A stretch of DNA of 64,000 bases from an uncultured Azospirillum sp. (GTDB taxonomy: Bacteria; Pseudomonadota; Alphaproteobacteria; RF32; CAG-239), in assembly GCA_900539605.1 (NCBI GenBank), contig UQCS01000004.1, forward strand, positions 17,779 to 81,778. Reading direction: 5' to 3'. Both the position numbers and the translations under genes were made by a program. The notes beneath the pieces were generated by a model. The model ran no database searches, was not told the DNA's origin, and saw only the letters and a list, made by a program, of their open reading frames with translations. Position 1 is the first letter of the stretch. Every line of letters starts with the position of its first letter. Shown in pieces: positions 52,879 to 62,487 of the stretch.

Positions 52879-53754
52879 ATGAGTATATCACAGGCTATTT
52901 TCGCTGCCGGCTGTTTTTGGGGAATCCAGGCGGTTTTTGACACTGTCCCCGGCGTCGTTTCAACCACTGTCGGCTATACCGGCGGCAAAACCGAAAATCC
53001 CGGTTATCGGGAAGTATGCAACGGAGATACCGGCCATGCCGAAGCGGTGAAAATTCTTTATGACTCCGATTTTATCAGTTACGAGCAGCTGCTTGATATC
53101 TTTTTTGCCAACCACAATCCGACCACGCTCAACCGCCAGGGACCGGATATCGGTGATCAGTACCGGTCGGCAATCTTTTACCTCACGCCCGAACAACGGC
53201 AGGAAGCGCTGAATAAGATCGAAGAATTAAACCAAAGCAAAGCATACCCTTCTCCGATCGTCACCCAGGTGGTTCCGGCCTCTGAATTTTATCCGGCAGA
53301 ACAATATCACCAAAAATATTTTGCCAAACAGGGACGGAGTTGCTGTTCTGCCGCTAAACCACCGCTCAAACGCAATGAAGAAGAATGGAAAAAGCGCCTT
53401 ACACCGGAACAATACCGCATCTTGCGCCAAAAAGGCACTGAACCGGCTTTTTCCGGGAAATACCTCAAAGTTAAGGAAGACGGAACTTTCAGCTGCGCCG
53501 CTTGCGGAAACCCGATTTTTCGTACCGTCGACAAATTTGATTCCAGCAGCGGCTGGCCCAGTTTTGACCGTGCGATTCCCGGCAGCACCAAAGTTTCTCC
53601 CGATTTCAGTCACGGAATGGTGCGCGCCGAAGTCACCTGCGCCCGCTGTGGTTCTCATCTCGGCCATGTTTTCAATGACGGCCCCACCGCCACCGGCGCC
53701 CGTTATTGCATCAATTCCGGCGCCATGAATTTTGCCCCGCGCGAAAACAATTGA
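52879..53754 (+). CDS. msrAB: Fused peptide methionine sulfoxide reductase MsrA/MsrB
   Basis: Repairs both epimers of oxidised methionine. The MsrA domain (residues 1-~155) has the catalytic Cys12 in AAGCFWG. The MsrB domain has two zinc CxxC pairs (CAAC, CARC), SSGWPSF, and the catalytic Cys277 in RYCINSG. No signal peptide, so it is cytoplasmic. Fusions in this order are common in bacteria. GGAGAAACAGG precedes the ATG. It sits between two Nudix genes. Confidence 0.96.
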   Translation: MSISQAIFAAGCFWGIQAVFDTVPGVVSTTVGYTGGKTENPGYREVCNGDTGHAEAVKILYDSDFISYEQLLDIFFANHNPTTLNRQGPDIGDQYRSAIFYLTPEQRQEALNKIEELNQSKAYPSPIVTQVVPASEFYPAEQYHQKYFAKQGRSCCSAAKPPLKRNEEEWKKRLTPEQYRILRQKGTEPAFSGKYLKVKEDGTFSCAACGNPIFRTVDKFDSSSGWPSFDRAIPGSTKVSPDFSHGMVRAEVTCARCGSHLGHVFNDGPTATGARYCINSGAMNFAPRENN

Positions 53755-53811
53755 CATAACGGCCAAACGCACTACAATTTCCGAAAACTTCAATATTTTT
53801 CGGAACGCGCC

Positions 53812-54276
53812 ATGGAAAACATCTTTCGCTATTCAATCAAAGCCATTATCATTCATGAAGGCAAACTGTTGGTCGAAAGTTGTGATTACGGTCGCGGCCG
53901 CTTCAGCAAGCTGCCGGGCGGCGGGCATCAATGGGGAGAAACCATGGAACAGGCTCTGATCCGCGAATGCCGGGAAGAGCTTAATCTGGAAGTGCAACCG
54001 CTGCAACTGGTGTTGGCACGCGACTACATTGCCAAAAACCACGATACCGTTCTGGACGAGCCTTATTTTCATCAGGCCGAATTGATGTTCCGCTGCAAGG
54101 TAAGCGACTTCTCACCCCTGGGCAACGGTTGCGAACCGGACGGCGACGGTCAGCAAATTCTCTGGATTCCTCTCAACCGGTTGGAAAACTCCGATTTCGT
54201 CCCCAAAACGATCATCCCCTATCTCAAAAATATTGATACGATTCAACAAACGATCGTTTTGGGTGATGTAAACTGA
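53812..54276 (+). CDS. Nudix hydrolase (154 aa)
   Basis: Single-domain Nudix protein. The box GGGHQWGETMEQALIRECRE plus ELNL matches the consensus with all catalytic Glu residues. Long insert after the box (DYIAKNHDTVLDEPYFHQAE). It could act on NDP-sugars, ADP-ribose or oxidised nucleotides; the sequence does not say which. It starts 57 nt after msrAB and ends in a shared terminator region with the RND pump. Confidence 0.85.
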   Translation: MENIFRYSIKAIIIHEGKLLVESCDYGRGRFSKLPGGGHQWGETMEQALIRECREELNLEVQPLQLVLARDYIAKNHDTVLDEPYFHQAELMFRCKVSDFSPLGNGCEPDGDGQQILWIPLNRLENSDFVPKTIIPYLKNIDTIQQTIVLGDVN

Positions 54277-54301
54277 AGTTATTCGTTCTCTTTTTTTCAA
54301 T

Positions 54302-54333
54302 AAAGATGCCGCCGGAAAACCGGCGGCATCTTT
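54302..54333 (-). terminator. Bidirectional terminator between Nudix and RND genes
   Basis: AAAGATGCCGCCGG / CCGGCGGCATCTTT long stem with a short loop. Confidence 0.88.
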
Positions 54334-54335
54334 AC

Positions 54336-57300
54336 TTAGCGCAATTTGCCCTTCAGCGGCGGGCGTCCGAGCTTCTCGGCCCGTTTGCCGATTTTTCGAC
54401 GCAAAATATTTTCTTCGTCAAACCTTTCTCCAATCATGGCAAACATCATCGGCACAAACAAGGTTGCAACGAAGGTCGACAAAATCATGCCACCGATCAT
54501 CCCAGTCCCGATCGCATGACGGCTGCCAGCGCCGGCACCGGTAGAAATCGCCAGCGGCAAAACGCCGAAAGTAAATGCCAGCGAGGTCATCACAATCGGC
54601 CGAAACCGCAGCTTGGCCGCGCTGATAGCCGCTTCGGCATAAGTCATGCCGTTTTGCACCTGCATCACCGCAAACTCGACGATCAAAATCGCATTTTTGG
54701 CCGCCAGACCGATCAGAGTTACCAAACCGACCTGGAAATAGAGGTCGTTTTGAATACCCCGCATATAAACAGCCAACAATGCGCCCAACACGGCAAACGG
54801 CACTGACAAAATGACCACGAACGGCAGCGACCATTTTTCATACTGGGCCGCCAAAATCAAGAAGATCATGATCAAACCAAAAACAAATGCTTGCGTCGAA
54901 GCGCCGCCGGTCAGTTTTTCCTGATAAGCCGACCCGATCCAAGACAACGAATAGCCGCCTCCCAGCACTTCGTCTGCCACTTGTTCCATTGCCGCAATCG
55001 CCTGACCGGAAGAATAACCGCTTGCCGGATCGCCTAAAACTTTGGCCGCCGGAAAAATATTGAACCGGTTGACCAGTTCAGGACCGGTAACACGTTCGAC
55101 ATGCAACAGGGTTGATAACGGCACCAACTGGCCGCTGTTAGATTTGACATATACATAGCGCAAATCATCGGGCGTCCGCCGAAACTTGGCTTCCGATTGC
55201 AGAGTCACCCGGAAGTTACGTCCCATGTAGGTAAAATCATTGACATACAGATTACCGAACGTCGACTGCATCACCGCATAAATCGCATTGATCGGCACAT
55301 TGAGAATTCTCGCCTTTTCACGATCCAGATCGACCCGATACTGCGGCGTGCTGACCGAGAAAGTGGTACGAACATTATCCAACTCGGGACGTTCGTTGGC
55401 CACGGCAACAAATTCTCTCACCTTTTCCATCAGTTCTTCCGAACTTTTGCCGCCGCGATTCTGAATATAACCTTCAAAGCCGCCGGCCGTACTCATCCCC
55501 ATAATCGGCGGCATCGAAAAAGCATAACCGATTCCCTCCGGCTGGCTCATACCGTATCCGGTATAAAGCTGAGCCAGAGCTTCCGCCGACTGCCCCGGCC
55601 CTTTGCGCTGATCCCAGTCCTTGAGCACAATAAAACTCAGGGCCGAATAGGTGTTCTGGCTCGAAGAAAGAATATTGAAACCATTAATCGTCAACACATC
55701 CTGCAGGTCCGGACTTTTTCTTAGCATGCCGCCGACGGTGTTCGTAAAATTAGTCGTCCGTTTCAGTGAAGAAGCCTCGGGCATACTGTACGACATCAGC
55801 AGTGTTCCCTGATCTTCATTCGGTACCAGGCCGCCCGGCACGATCTTAAACAGCAGCAAAATCAGGGCCATCACGCCCAGAAAGCTGACCACCGCTGTTT
55901 TGCGGTGCTTAAGGAAAAACCGAACCCCCGCCAGATAAAGATCTGTTGCCGTATCAAAAAAGTTGTCAAACCATTTGAAGAATCCATGCGGCTGTTTGTG
56001 TTCGCGCACCGGTTTAATAATCAGAGCGCATAACGCCGGTGTCAGCGTCAATGCCACAAAAGCGGAAATCAGCACCGAAACCGCAATCGTGACTGAGAAC
56101 TGCTTATACATCACCCCGGTCATGCCGCCTAAAAAGGCAATCGGCAAAAATACCGACGACAGCACCAGAGCCACCGCAACCACCGGTCCCGACACTTCCT
56201 GCATCGCTTTGACGGCAGCTTCGCGCGGCGACAGTTTCTCTTCGCTCATCAGACGTTCGACGTTTTCCAACACGATAATTGCATCGTCCACCACAATACC
56301 GATCGCCAGAATCAATCCGAACAAGGTCAGCAGATTGATCGAAAAACCCAACACATACATGCCGGCAAAAGCGCCGATAATCGATACCGGCACAGCTAAA
56401 ATCGGAATCAGGGTTGCCCGCATGTTCTGCAAAAACAAATAAACAACCGCAATAACCAGCAGCACTGCTTCAAAAAACGTATGAATTACTTCATTGATCG
56501 AAACATCGACGAACACCGTGGTGTCATAAGGAATTTCATAAGATATTCCTTCCGGAAAACTTTTGGAGACTTCTTCCATTTTCTGTCTGATCAACCCTGC
56601 CGTTTCCAACGCGTTTGCCCCCGGTTGCAGATAGATCGCAAAAGCGACCGCCGGTTCACCGTTAAAGAACGAGTTGACACTGTAATCCTGAGCGCCCAGT
56701 TCAATCCGCGCCACGTCTTTCAGGCGCAAAATGCCGCCTTTGTCATCGCTTTTAAGAATAATATTGCCGAATTCCTTTTCATCGACCAGACGCCCTTTGG
56801 TGTTGACCGAATAGGTATAGGGCAGATATTCGTCAAGCGGTTCCTGCCCGAACTGTCCGGCGGCAAACTGCGAGTTTTGTTCCTGCACCGCGGCAATTAC
56901 GTCCTGCGGCGTCAGATTAAAGTCGGCCAGCTTATCAGGCGACAATAAAATCCGCATCGAATAATCCTGAGAAGCAAACAGCGACGCGCTGCCCACCCCT
57001 TTGATACGGCGGATTTCATCCAAAACATTCAATAAGGTATAGTTGGAAACAAAAATGGTATCATATTGCGGCGACGACGACTTCATCGTCACCACCTGCA
57101 AAATCGCATTCGACTTTTGTTCGACCTTAACCCCCTGTTTTGTGACTTCGGCCGGCAGTTTGGATGTTGCCGCCTGCACTTTGTTGTTGACGTCAATGGT
57201 TGCCTGGTCGGGATCGGTACCGATGTCAAAAACCACCCCGATGGTCAGATAGCCTTGGGAAGTGGCGTTGGAATACATATAGATCATATTCTTGACACCG

Positions 57301-57512
57301 TTAATTTCCTGCTCGATCGGCGCGGCGACGGTATCCGCCAACACCTCGGCAGTGGCGCCGGGATAAATTGCCGTGATTTGAATTTCGGTCGGAACAATAT
57401 TCGGATATTGCTCAATCGGCAGCACCTTCACGGATGCCAGTCCCGCCAGTATAAAAATCAGCGAGACAACCGTGGCAAAAATCGGCCGGTCAATAAAAAA
57501 TTTTGAAAACAT
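54336..57512 (-). CDS. RND multidrug efflux transporter (HAE1, AcrB/MexB type)
   Basis: 1058-residue proton-driven inner-membrane pump subunit. It begins MFSKFFIDRPIFATVVSLIF, the family start, with twelve membrane spans in two groups around two large periplasmic loops. The proton-relay aspartates lie in IGIVVDDAIIVLENVER. The HAE1 signature and late GLAAKNAILIVEFA are present. Alternation of porter domains is typical. It is encoded just behind its adaptor; no TolC-like gene is nearby, so an outer-membrane partner must be elsewhere. Confidence 0.96.
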   Translation of the reverse strand: MFSKFFIDRPIFATVVSLIFILAGLASVKVLPIEQYPNIVPTEIQITAIYPGATAEVLADTVAAPIEQEINGVKNMIYMYSNATSQGYLTIGVVFDIGTDPDQATIDVNNKVQAATSKLPAEVTKQGVKVEQKSNAILQVVTMKSSSPQYDTIFVSNYTLLNVLDEIRRIKGVGSASLFASQDYSMRILLSPDKLADFNLTPQDVIAAVQEQNSQFAAGQFGQEPLDEYLPYTYSVNTKGRLVDEKEFGNIILKSDDKGGILRLKDVARIELGAQDYSVNSFFNGEPAVAFAIYLQPGANALETAGLIRQKMEEVSKSFPEGISYEIPYDTTVFVDVSINEVIHTFFEAVLLVIAVVYLFLQNMRATLIPILAVPVSIIGAFAGMYVLGFSINLLTLFGLILAIGIVVDDAIIVLENVERLMSEEKLSPREAAVKAMQEVSGPVVAVALVLSSVFLPIAFLGGMTGVMYKQFSVTIAVSVLISAFVALTLTPALCALIIKPVREHKQPHGFFKWFDNFFDTATDLYLAGVRFFLKHRKTAVVSFLGVMALILLLFKIVPGGLVPNEDQGTLLMSYSMPEASSLKRTTNFTNTVGGMLRKSPDLQDVLTINGFNILSSSQNTYSALSFIVLKDWDQRKGPGQSAEALAQLYTGYGMSQPEGIGYAFSMPPIMGMSTAGGFEGYIQNRGGKSSEELMEKVREFVAVANERPELDNVRTTFSVSTPQYRVDLDREKARILNVPINAIYAVMQSTFGNLYVNDFTYMGRNFRVTLQSEAKFRRTPDDLRYVYVKSNSGQLVPLSTLLHVERVTGPELVNRFNIFPAAKVLGDPASGYSSGQAIAAMEQVADEVLGGGYSLSWIGSAYQEKLTGGASTQAFVFGLIMIFLILAAQYEKWSLPFVVILSVPFAVLGALLAVYMRGIQNDLYFQVGLVTLIGLAAKNAILIVEFAVMQVQNGMTYAEAAISAAKLRFRPIVMTSLAFTFGVLPLAISTGAGAGSRHAIGTGMIGGMILSTFVATLFVPMMFAMIGERFDEENILRRKIGKRAEKLGRPPLKGKLR

Positions 57513-57528
57513 GATATTTCCTTTCGCT

Positions 57529-58683
57529 TTACTTGCTCAGCGCTGTCGGCGTTTCTGTCTCCCCAACCGGGCGCACCGTCATCCCGGGACGAAGCTTCAT
57601 CAGATTGCTGACGATAACGCGATCACCGACTTTCAGGCCGCTGTCGACAATCCAGCCTCCTTCCCGAGTCATCAGACCAGTTTGAATATTGACCATTTCC
57701 ACCATATTTTTACCATTCAGAACATAAACATACGAACCGTTAGCACCCTGCATAATCGCTTCCTGCGGTACGATCAGGGCGTTAACCCGGGTCAGACCTT
57801 CCATCACCAGGCGCAGGAACTGTCCCGGTTTTAAACGCTTTTTCGGATTCGGAAAGACTGCCCGCAACTTGATGGTTCCGGTTCCTTCGTCAATTCCCGA
57901 ATTAATAAAGTTGATTTGTCCCGCCAACGGGTATTCGGTATCATTGCTGAATTTTACCTTGGCCGTAATTTCGCTTTTGTTTTCAGGGTTGCGGATCAAT
58001 CCGTTGTCCACCATGTTGGCCAGTGACATCATATCGCTTTCCGACGCGGAGAAAATAACATAGATCGGATCCAACTGAGTAATGTTGGTCAAAAGTCCGG
58101 TTGCCGAAATCAGGCTCCCTTCCGACTGCGCTTCCATGCCGGTTACGCCGCTGATCGGTGCTTTTACTTTGGTATAGTCAAAATTAAGCTGTGCTGTTTC
58201 CACCTCCGATTCTGCCATCAAAACGGCAGCTTTTTGCGCTTCCAGTTCTGCCATTGCTTCATCGCGGGACTTTTCGCTCACAACCTGCTGTTTATACAGT
58301 TTGGCAATTCTTTCCCAATCGTTTTCGGCACGGTGAAGCTGAGCTTTGGCTTTAGCCAGGTTGGCTTTGGCATTGTTCAGCTGCGCACGATATTGTTCAG
58401 GATCAATTTCAAACAAAACGTCGCCTTCCCGAACTTCCGAACCTTCGACATAATTCTTTTTCAGCAGAATGCCGCCGACCCGGGCCCGTACTTCGGTTTC
58501 TTTGTATCCCTGCGCACGCGCCGAGAATTCAAAACTGAGGGGAACGTCACGCGGTTCGACTTTTATCACCTCCACCGACATCATTTCCTGGCCGGCAGAC
58601 GCCTGCCGGGATTTTTCTTCTTTGCAGGCGCAAAGGGCCAACAACAGAAACAGTCCGGTAAACAACTTGTTTTTTTTCAACAT
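57529..58683 (-). CDS. RND efflux periplasmic adaptor (AcrA/MexA type)
   Basis: 384-residue membrane-fusion protein. The signal ends in the lipobox LCAC with lipidated Cys20. The biotinyl-lipoyl half (GGILLKKNYVEGSEVREGDVLFEID) flanks a long alpha-helical hairpin (AQLNNAKANLAKAKAQLHRAENDW to LEAQKAAVLMAESEVETA). A beta-barrel and membrane-proximal domain follow (KRLKPGQFLRLVMEG, VPQEAIMQGANGSYVYV). It couples the RND pump, 16 nt downstream, to an outer-membrane channel. No TetR/MarR regulator is adjacent. Confidence 0.95.
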   Translation of the reverse strand: MLKKNKLFTGLFLLLALCACKEEKSRQASAGQEMMSVEVIKVEPRDVPLSFEFSARAQGYKETEVRARVGGILLKKNYVEGSEVREGDVLFEIDPEQYRAQLNNAKANLAKAKAQLHRAENDWERIAKLYKQQVVSEKSRDEAMAELEAQKAAVLMAESEVETAQLNFDYTKVKAPISGVTGMEAQSEGSLISATGLLTNITQLDPIYVIFSASESDMMSLANMVDNGLIRNPENKSEITAKVKFSNDTEYPLAGQINFINSGIDEGTGTIKLRAVFPNPKKRLKPGQFLRLVMEGLTRVNALIVPQEAIMQGANGSYVYVLNGKNMVEMVNIQTGLMTREGGWIVDSGLKVGDRVIVSNLMKLRPGMTVRPVGETETPTALSK

Positions 58684-58800
58684 TACATAACCTTTCTAAA
58701 ATTTATAACACCGCCGAATTTCTCAATAACATAAACTGTTTTTTCATTTCCGTCATCTCTTTTTTTACAACCGTCCGGCTTTTGGGTCGGCGTGAAACTA

Positions 58801-60138
58801 TTAAAAACCTCTGCCGGAAAAATGTCGCCGTGGTTGCGGCTTGTTTTTTTTGCCAAACCACAAATAGCAGACAAACAAGAACAGCAAAACCCGTGATACC
58901 GGCATCGCCAGCCAAACGCCGTCCATGCCGAACCACAACGGCAGCGTAAACAGACACAAAGGCAACGCCACAAAAGCATCGCCGTAAATCAGGAGTGACG
59001 AATCAATAATTTTTCCGGTTGCCTGATAATAATAACCGGCCACCCGTACCACACCCAGCAAGATAAAAGCGGTCGAACTGATGATCAGACCGTGTGCGGC
59101 TAAGGCTGCCGCCTCACTGTGCAAATTAAACCATCCCGGAAGAACATTATGCCCGGCAACCGAAACGCCCGTCATCACAATTCCCAACCCGAAGGCCGTA
59201 TAATAACCCATATTGCCGATAATATTCTGACGACGATAGCGGCGACCGCCGTACAAATAAGCGACCAAAGGCTGCACGCCGAGAGAAAGCCCGGTCATTA
59301 GAAGAGAACCGAGAGATTCCACCGCACCGACAAAAGTATACGCCGCCAGACCGTTTACCTGACCGTATTTCAACGACTGGTAATTATGAAAAAACAGCAT
59401 CGCAATGATTGACAGCTGATTGCCTAACGACGGAAAGCCGTTAACCAGAATGCTTTTCAAATATTTGAACTTCAGCTTGAACATGGCCCGGTCAAACCGC
59501 AGTTCGGTATAACCGGTGGTGAAATACGCCAGCCCGGTCACCGCTATCACAACCTGAGAGACCACGGTCGCATAAGCAGCACCGGCAATGCCGCCGCCCA
59601 GCGGAAAAATAAACAAATAGTCAAGTATCACATTCAGCAGCAGGCCGCCGATCATCAGCCACATCGACAGCACCGGGTGGCCGTCGTTGCGGATAACCGA
59701 CAACATCGCCGTCACCAGCATATAGGCCAAATTGCCGACGATCAAAATCCGCGCATACCTTACTGCCCCCGGAATCAATTCGTCCGAAGCGCCGAAAAGC
59801 CGCAAAATATCAATCAGCCATATATAAACCAACACTGTCATTGCCACACTGAAAACCACCTGCCACACCAGCATGTTGGCAAAACTGCGACGGGCCCGCC
59901 GAAGATCGCCGTTGCCACGCGACTGCGAAATGATAATTGCCGCCCCGGTACCAAGCATATCGCCGACTGCCCCAAACATCATTACTAACGGCCAAGTAAC
60001 CGCCACCGATGCCAACCCGAGTTCTCCCGCGCTCCAACCGATAAAGATCGTGTCGACAATGCTGTAAGAACCGACGATCAGCATTCCGATCATCGACGGC
60101 AAAACATACGACAAAAACAATTTTGTATTCTTCTTCAT
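58801..60138 (-). CDS. MATE family efflux transporter
   Basis: 445-residue integral membrane antiporter with about 12 hydrophobic segments in two similar halves. Typical features: SMIGMLIVGSYSIVDTIFIGW in TM1, GTGAAIIISQSRGNGD after TM2/3, and the second-half counterpart GLSLGVQPLVAYLYGGRRYRR. Expected to expel cationic drugs or metabolites in exchange for Na+ or H+. The ATG at 60138 has GGTGAG upstream; the longer frame to 60228 is rejected. Same strand as the RND operon but separated by 117 nt. Confidence 0.92.
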   Translation of the reverse strand: MKKNTKLFLSYVLPSMIGMLIVGSYSIVDTIFIGWSAGELGLASVAVTWPLVMMFGAVGDMLGTGAAIIISQSRGNGDLRRARRSFANMLVWQVVFSVAMTVLVYIWLIDILRLFGASDELIPGAVRYARILIVGNLAYMLVTAMLSVIRNDGHPVLSMWLMIGGLLLNVILDYLFIFPLGGGIAGAAYATVVSQVVIAVTGLAYFTTGYTELRFDRAMFKLKFKYLKSILVNGFPSLGNQLSIIAMLFFHNYQSLKYGQVNGLAAYTFVGAVESLGSLLMTGLSLGVQPLVAYLYGGRRYRRQNIIGNMGYYTAFGLGIVMTGVSVAGHNVLPGWFNLHSEAAALAAHGLIISSTAFILLGVVRVAGYYYQATGKIIDSSLLIYGDAFVALPLCLFTLPLWFGMDGVWLAMPVSRVLLFLFVCYLWFGKKNKPQPRRHFSGRGF

Positions 60139-60280
60139 AAACTCACCAGAAAAGATATCGTTAAATTTTGTGTCACGGCAGTCCCTTTCTCCCGCCGTTT
60201 CTCCCTTGTTTAATGCAAACCACTCCAAAAATCAAACCTTATTTAGTCTCTCCAAACCGTTTCCAGACAGTTTATTTTTA

Positions 60281-60309
60281 TTGAAAAAAACAAATATTCC
60301 GTGTAGAGT
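60281..60309 (+). promoter_or_regulatory. Promoter of the DUF262-cas1 unit
   Basis: TTGAAA at 60281-60286, 17-nt spacer, TAGAGT at 60304-60309, about 40 nt before the DUF262 start. Confidence 0.55.
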
Positions 60310-60350
60310 GAAACAAATTTATACCAAACTTTTTACGACTGGGAAATGCG

Positions 60351-62441
60351 ATGGACGCCGGAAAACTATGGATGTTGCAGGATTTTATAGGAACCAACAA
60401 AGTTTTATTCAGAATACCGGTTTATCAGCGAAATTACGATTGGTCCGACGTTAACTGCAACAAGCTGCTGGATGACATCAAACAAATTATCGATACCGGC
60501 GAAAAGCACTTTCTCGGAACTTTTGTTTATATGCCGATCGGCGGCGGTTTTTCATTAAAAGAATATATCATCATCGATGGCCAACAACGGCTGACAACTA
60601 TGATGATTTTGCTGAAAGCATTGTCTGACTTCGCCCGAAAAAACGGTGACAGCTGCTACGAGGAAATCGAAGAAATCTATTTGCACAACCGCCACTGCGA
60701 GGAACAATTCAAAATCAAGCTAAAACCGGTTAAGTCCGATAACGAACAGTTTTTGGCTTTGCTGAAAAACAATACCGACGCGTTGGACAACGAAGGGCAT
60801 ATCTTCATCAATTATGAAATTTGCCGCAAACGCCTCGAAAAATGGATTGCCTCCGGTATCACGCCCTCAGAAATTCATACGGCGCTGGAGAAACTGGAAA
60901 TTGTCGAGATCTCCCTCACCAAAGGAGAAGACGACCCCCAGGTGATTTTTGAAAGCATCAATTCTACCGGGCTCGAACTTTCCAGCGCCGATTTAATCAG
61001 AAACTTTTTGCTGATGAACGCCGACAAACAAGAAGAACTGTACGAGAAATATTGGCTGCCTATTGAAAAAGCCCTCAAATTTGGTACCGATTATACCAAC
61101 CTCAATCTGTTTTTTATGCAATATGTTATTTACAAAACCAGCGCACCGGTAAATTTGGGCTCTTTGTATCAAAAGTTTGTAAAATTGTTTAAAGACGGCG
61201 GATATACACAGGAAAGCTGTCTTAAAGAACTGAAATACCATGCCGACATTTTCCGGGCTTTTGTCCTGGATTATTCCGATTATCCGGCACCGATACGCAA
61301 AATTCTGAAAAATCTCCGACAATTGAAGCAAACCACAAGCTATCCGTTTTTAATCCACGTTTTTGACGACTATAAACAGGGCACGATCAACGAAGATACA
61401 CTGTACCAAACGTTGGAATTGATTCTTTCTTATTTGGTTCGTCGCTCCGTTTGCGGCATTCCTTCCAACTCTTTGCGCGGCTTGTTTATCTATCTATACA
61501 ACCGCGTATTTAAAGTGAGCGCCAACAAAAAGAAATATTATCAGGCCATTAACAAGTTTCTTTTTACCATGACTTCCAAAGATGCCATGCCGCCGGTAAC
61601 TGATTTTGAAAGGGCGCTAAAGACCAACAACTTGTACGGTAATTTCTCCCTGTGCAAATTTTTACTGATGGAAATTGAAAACGGCAACGGTAAAGAAACT
61701 CTCAATACCGAAACGCTGACGATTGAACATATCATGCCGCAGACCCTGAGTTCCGACTGGAAACATATTTCTGATCAAGACCATGAGCAGTATCTGCATA
61801 CACTGGGAAATTTGTCGGTTTCGGGCTATAACTCGGAACTGTCAAACAAAAGCTTTTCCGAAAAGAAAAAGATTATTGCCCAAAACTCCAAAGCGGTTAT
61901 CCTTAACAGCGACGTTCTGAATAAAGACAGTTGGAATATTGGCGACATTAAAGACCGTTCCAACCGTCTGGCAGAAATCCTGATGCAAAAATACGATATC
62001 AAACGTGTTATCGACGACGGCATTGAGTTTGACGTGGTCAATACGATTACGCTTAATGATTACAGCGACGTCACCGGCAAAAAGCTGGTTACTTTCAAAT
62101 TTGACGGAGAAATCTACCGGCAAAACAAATATACCCTGATGCTTTTGGAAATGGTACGAATCTTGGATCAACGGCATCCCGGCATTTTGGAGCAGCTGGC
62201 CCGACAGAACTTCTCCCTCAACCCCAAATACAAACGCTGCCACCTCAGCTGTAAACCCGACAATATGTGGTGGCCGAACGAAATTGAGAACAAACCGGGA
62301 ATTTTCATCGAATTGAATCTGTCATCTCAAAATGTGATGCGCTTCATCGATAAACTGCTGGAACAATACGGAGAAGACAAATCGTCTTTTTCGATTTGTG
62401 TCATCGCCGAAGAAACCGACGATGCCGATATTGAGGAATAA
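60351..62441 (+). CDS. GmrSD-like DUF262/DUF1524 protein (696 aa)
   Basis: Single-chain protein with the architecture of type IV restriction enzymes of the GmrSD kind. DUF262 (ParB/Srx-like NTPase part): RIPVYQRNYDW at 21-31, DGQQRLTT at 76-83 and FESINSTGLELSSADLIRNF at 200-219. DUF1524 (HNH-type nuclease): IEHIMPQ at 458-464, then LGNLSVSGYNSELSN. A C-terminal module of ~140 residues contains KLVTFKFDGEIYRQNKYTLM and is unassigned. Relatives cut modified phage DNA, such as glucosylated hydroxymethylcytosine, and related proteins occur in BREX and other islands. It lies 46 nt before cas1 on the same strand with no terminator between. Confidence 0.88.
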   Translation: MDAGKLWMLQDFIGTNKVLFRIPVYQRNYDWSDVNCNKLLDDIKQIIDTGEKHFLGTFVYMPIGGGFSLKEYIIIDGQQRLTTMMILLKALSDFARKNGDSCYEEIEEIYLHNRHCEEQFKIKLKPVKSDNEQFLALLKNNTDALDNEGHIFINYEICRKRLEKWIASGITPSEIHTALEKLEIVEISLTKGEDDPQVIFESINSTGLELSSADLIRNFLLMNADKQEELYEKYWLPIEKALKFGTDYTNLNLFFMQYVIYKTSAPVNLGSLYQKFVKLFKDGGYTQESCLKELKYHADIFRAFVLDYSDYPAPIRKILKNLRQLKQTTSYPFLIHVFDDYKQGTINEDTLYQTLELILSYLVRRSVCGIPSNSLRGLFIYLYNRVFKVSANKKKYYQAINKFLFTMTSKDAMPPVTDFERALKTNNLYGNFSLCKFLLMEIENGNGKETLNTETLTIEHIMPQTLSSDWKHISDQDHEQYLHTLGNLSVSGYNSELSNKSFSEKKKIIAQNSKAVILNSDVLNKDSWNIGDIKDRSNRLAEILMQKYDIKRVIDDGIEFDVVNTITLNDYSDVTGKKLVTFKFDGEIYRQNKYTLMLLEMVRILDQRHPGILEQLARQNFSLNPKYKRCHLSCKPDNMWWPNEIENKPGIFIELNLSSQNVMRFIDKLLEQYGEDKSSFSICVIAEETDDADIEE

Positions 62442-62487
62442 ACCTCAAAACCAATATCGATACAAATGACAACCGAAGACCGCTACA

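Noticed and set aside
60351..62441. The large gene before cas1 as a Cas9 relative
   Set aside because: The HNH-like motif belongs to a DUF1524 context and DUF262 motifs are clear; there is no RuvC motif, arginine-rich bridge or Cas9 length.
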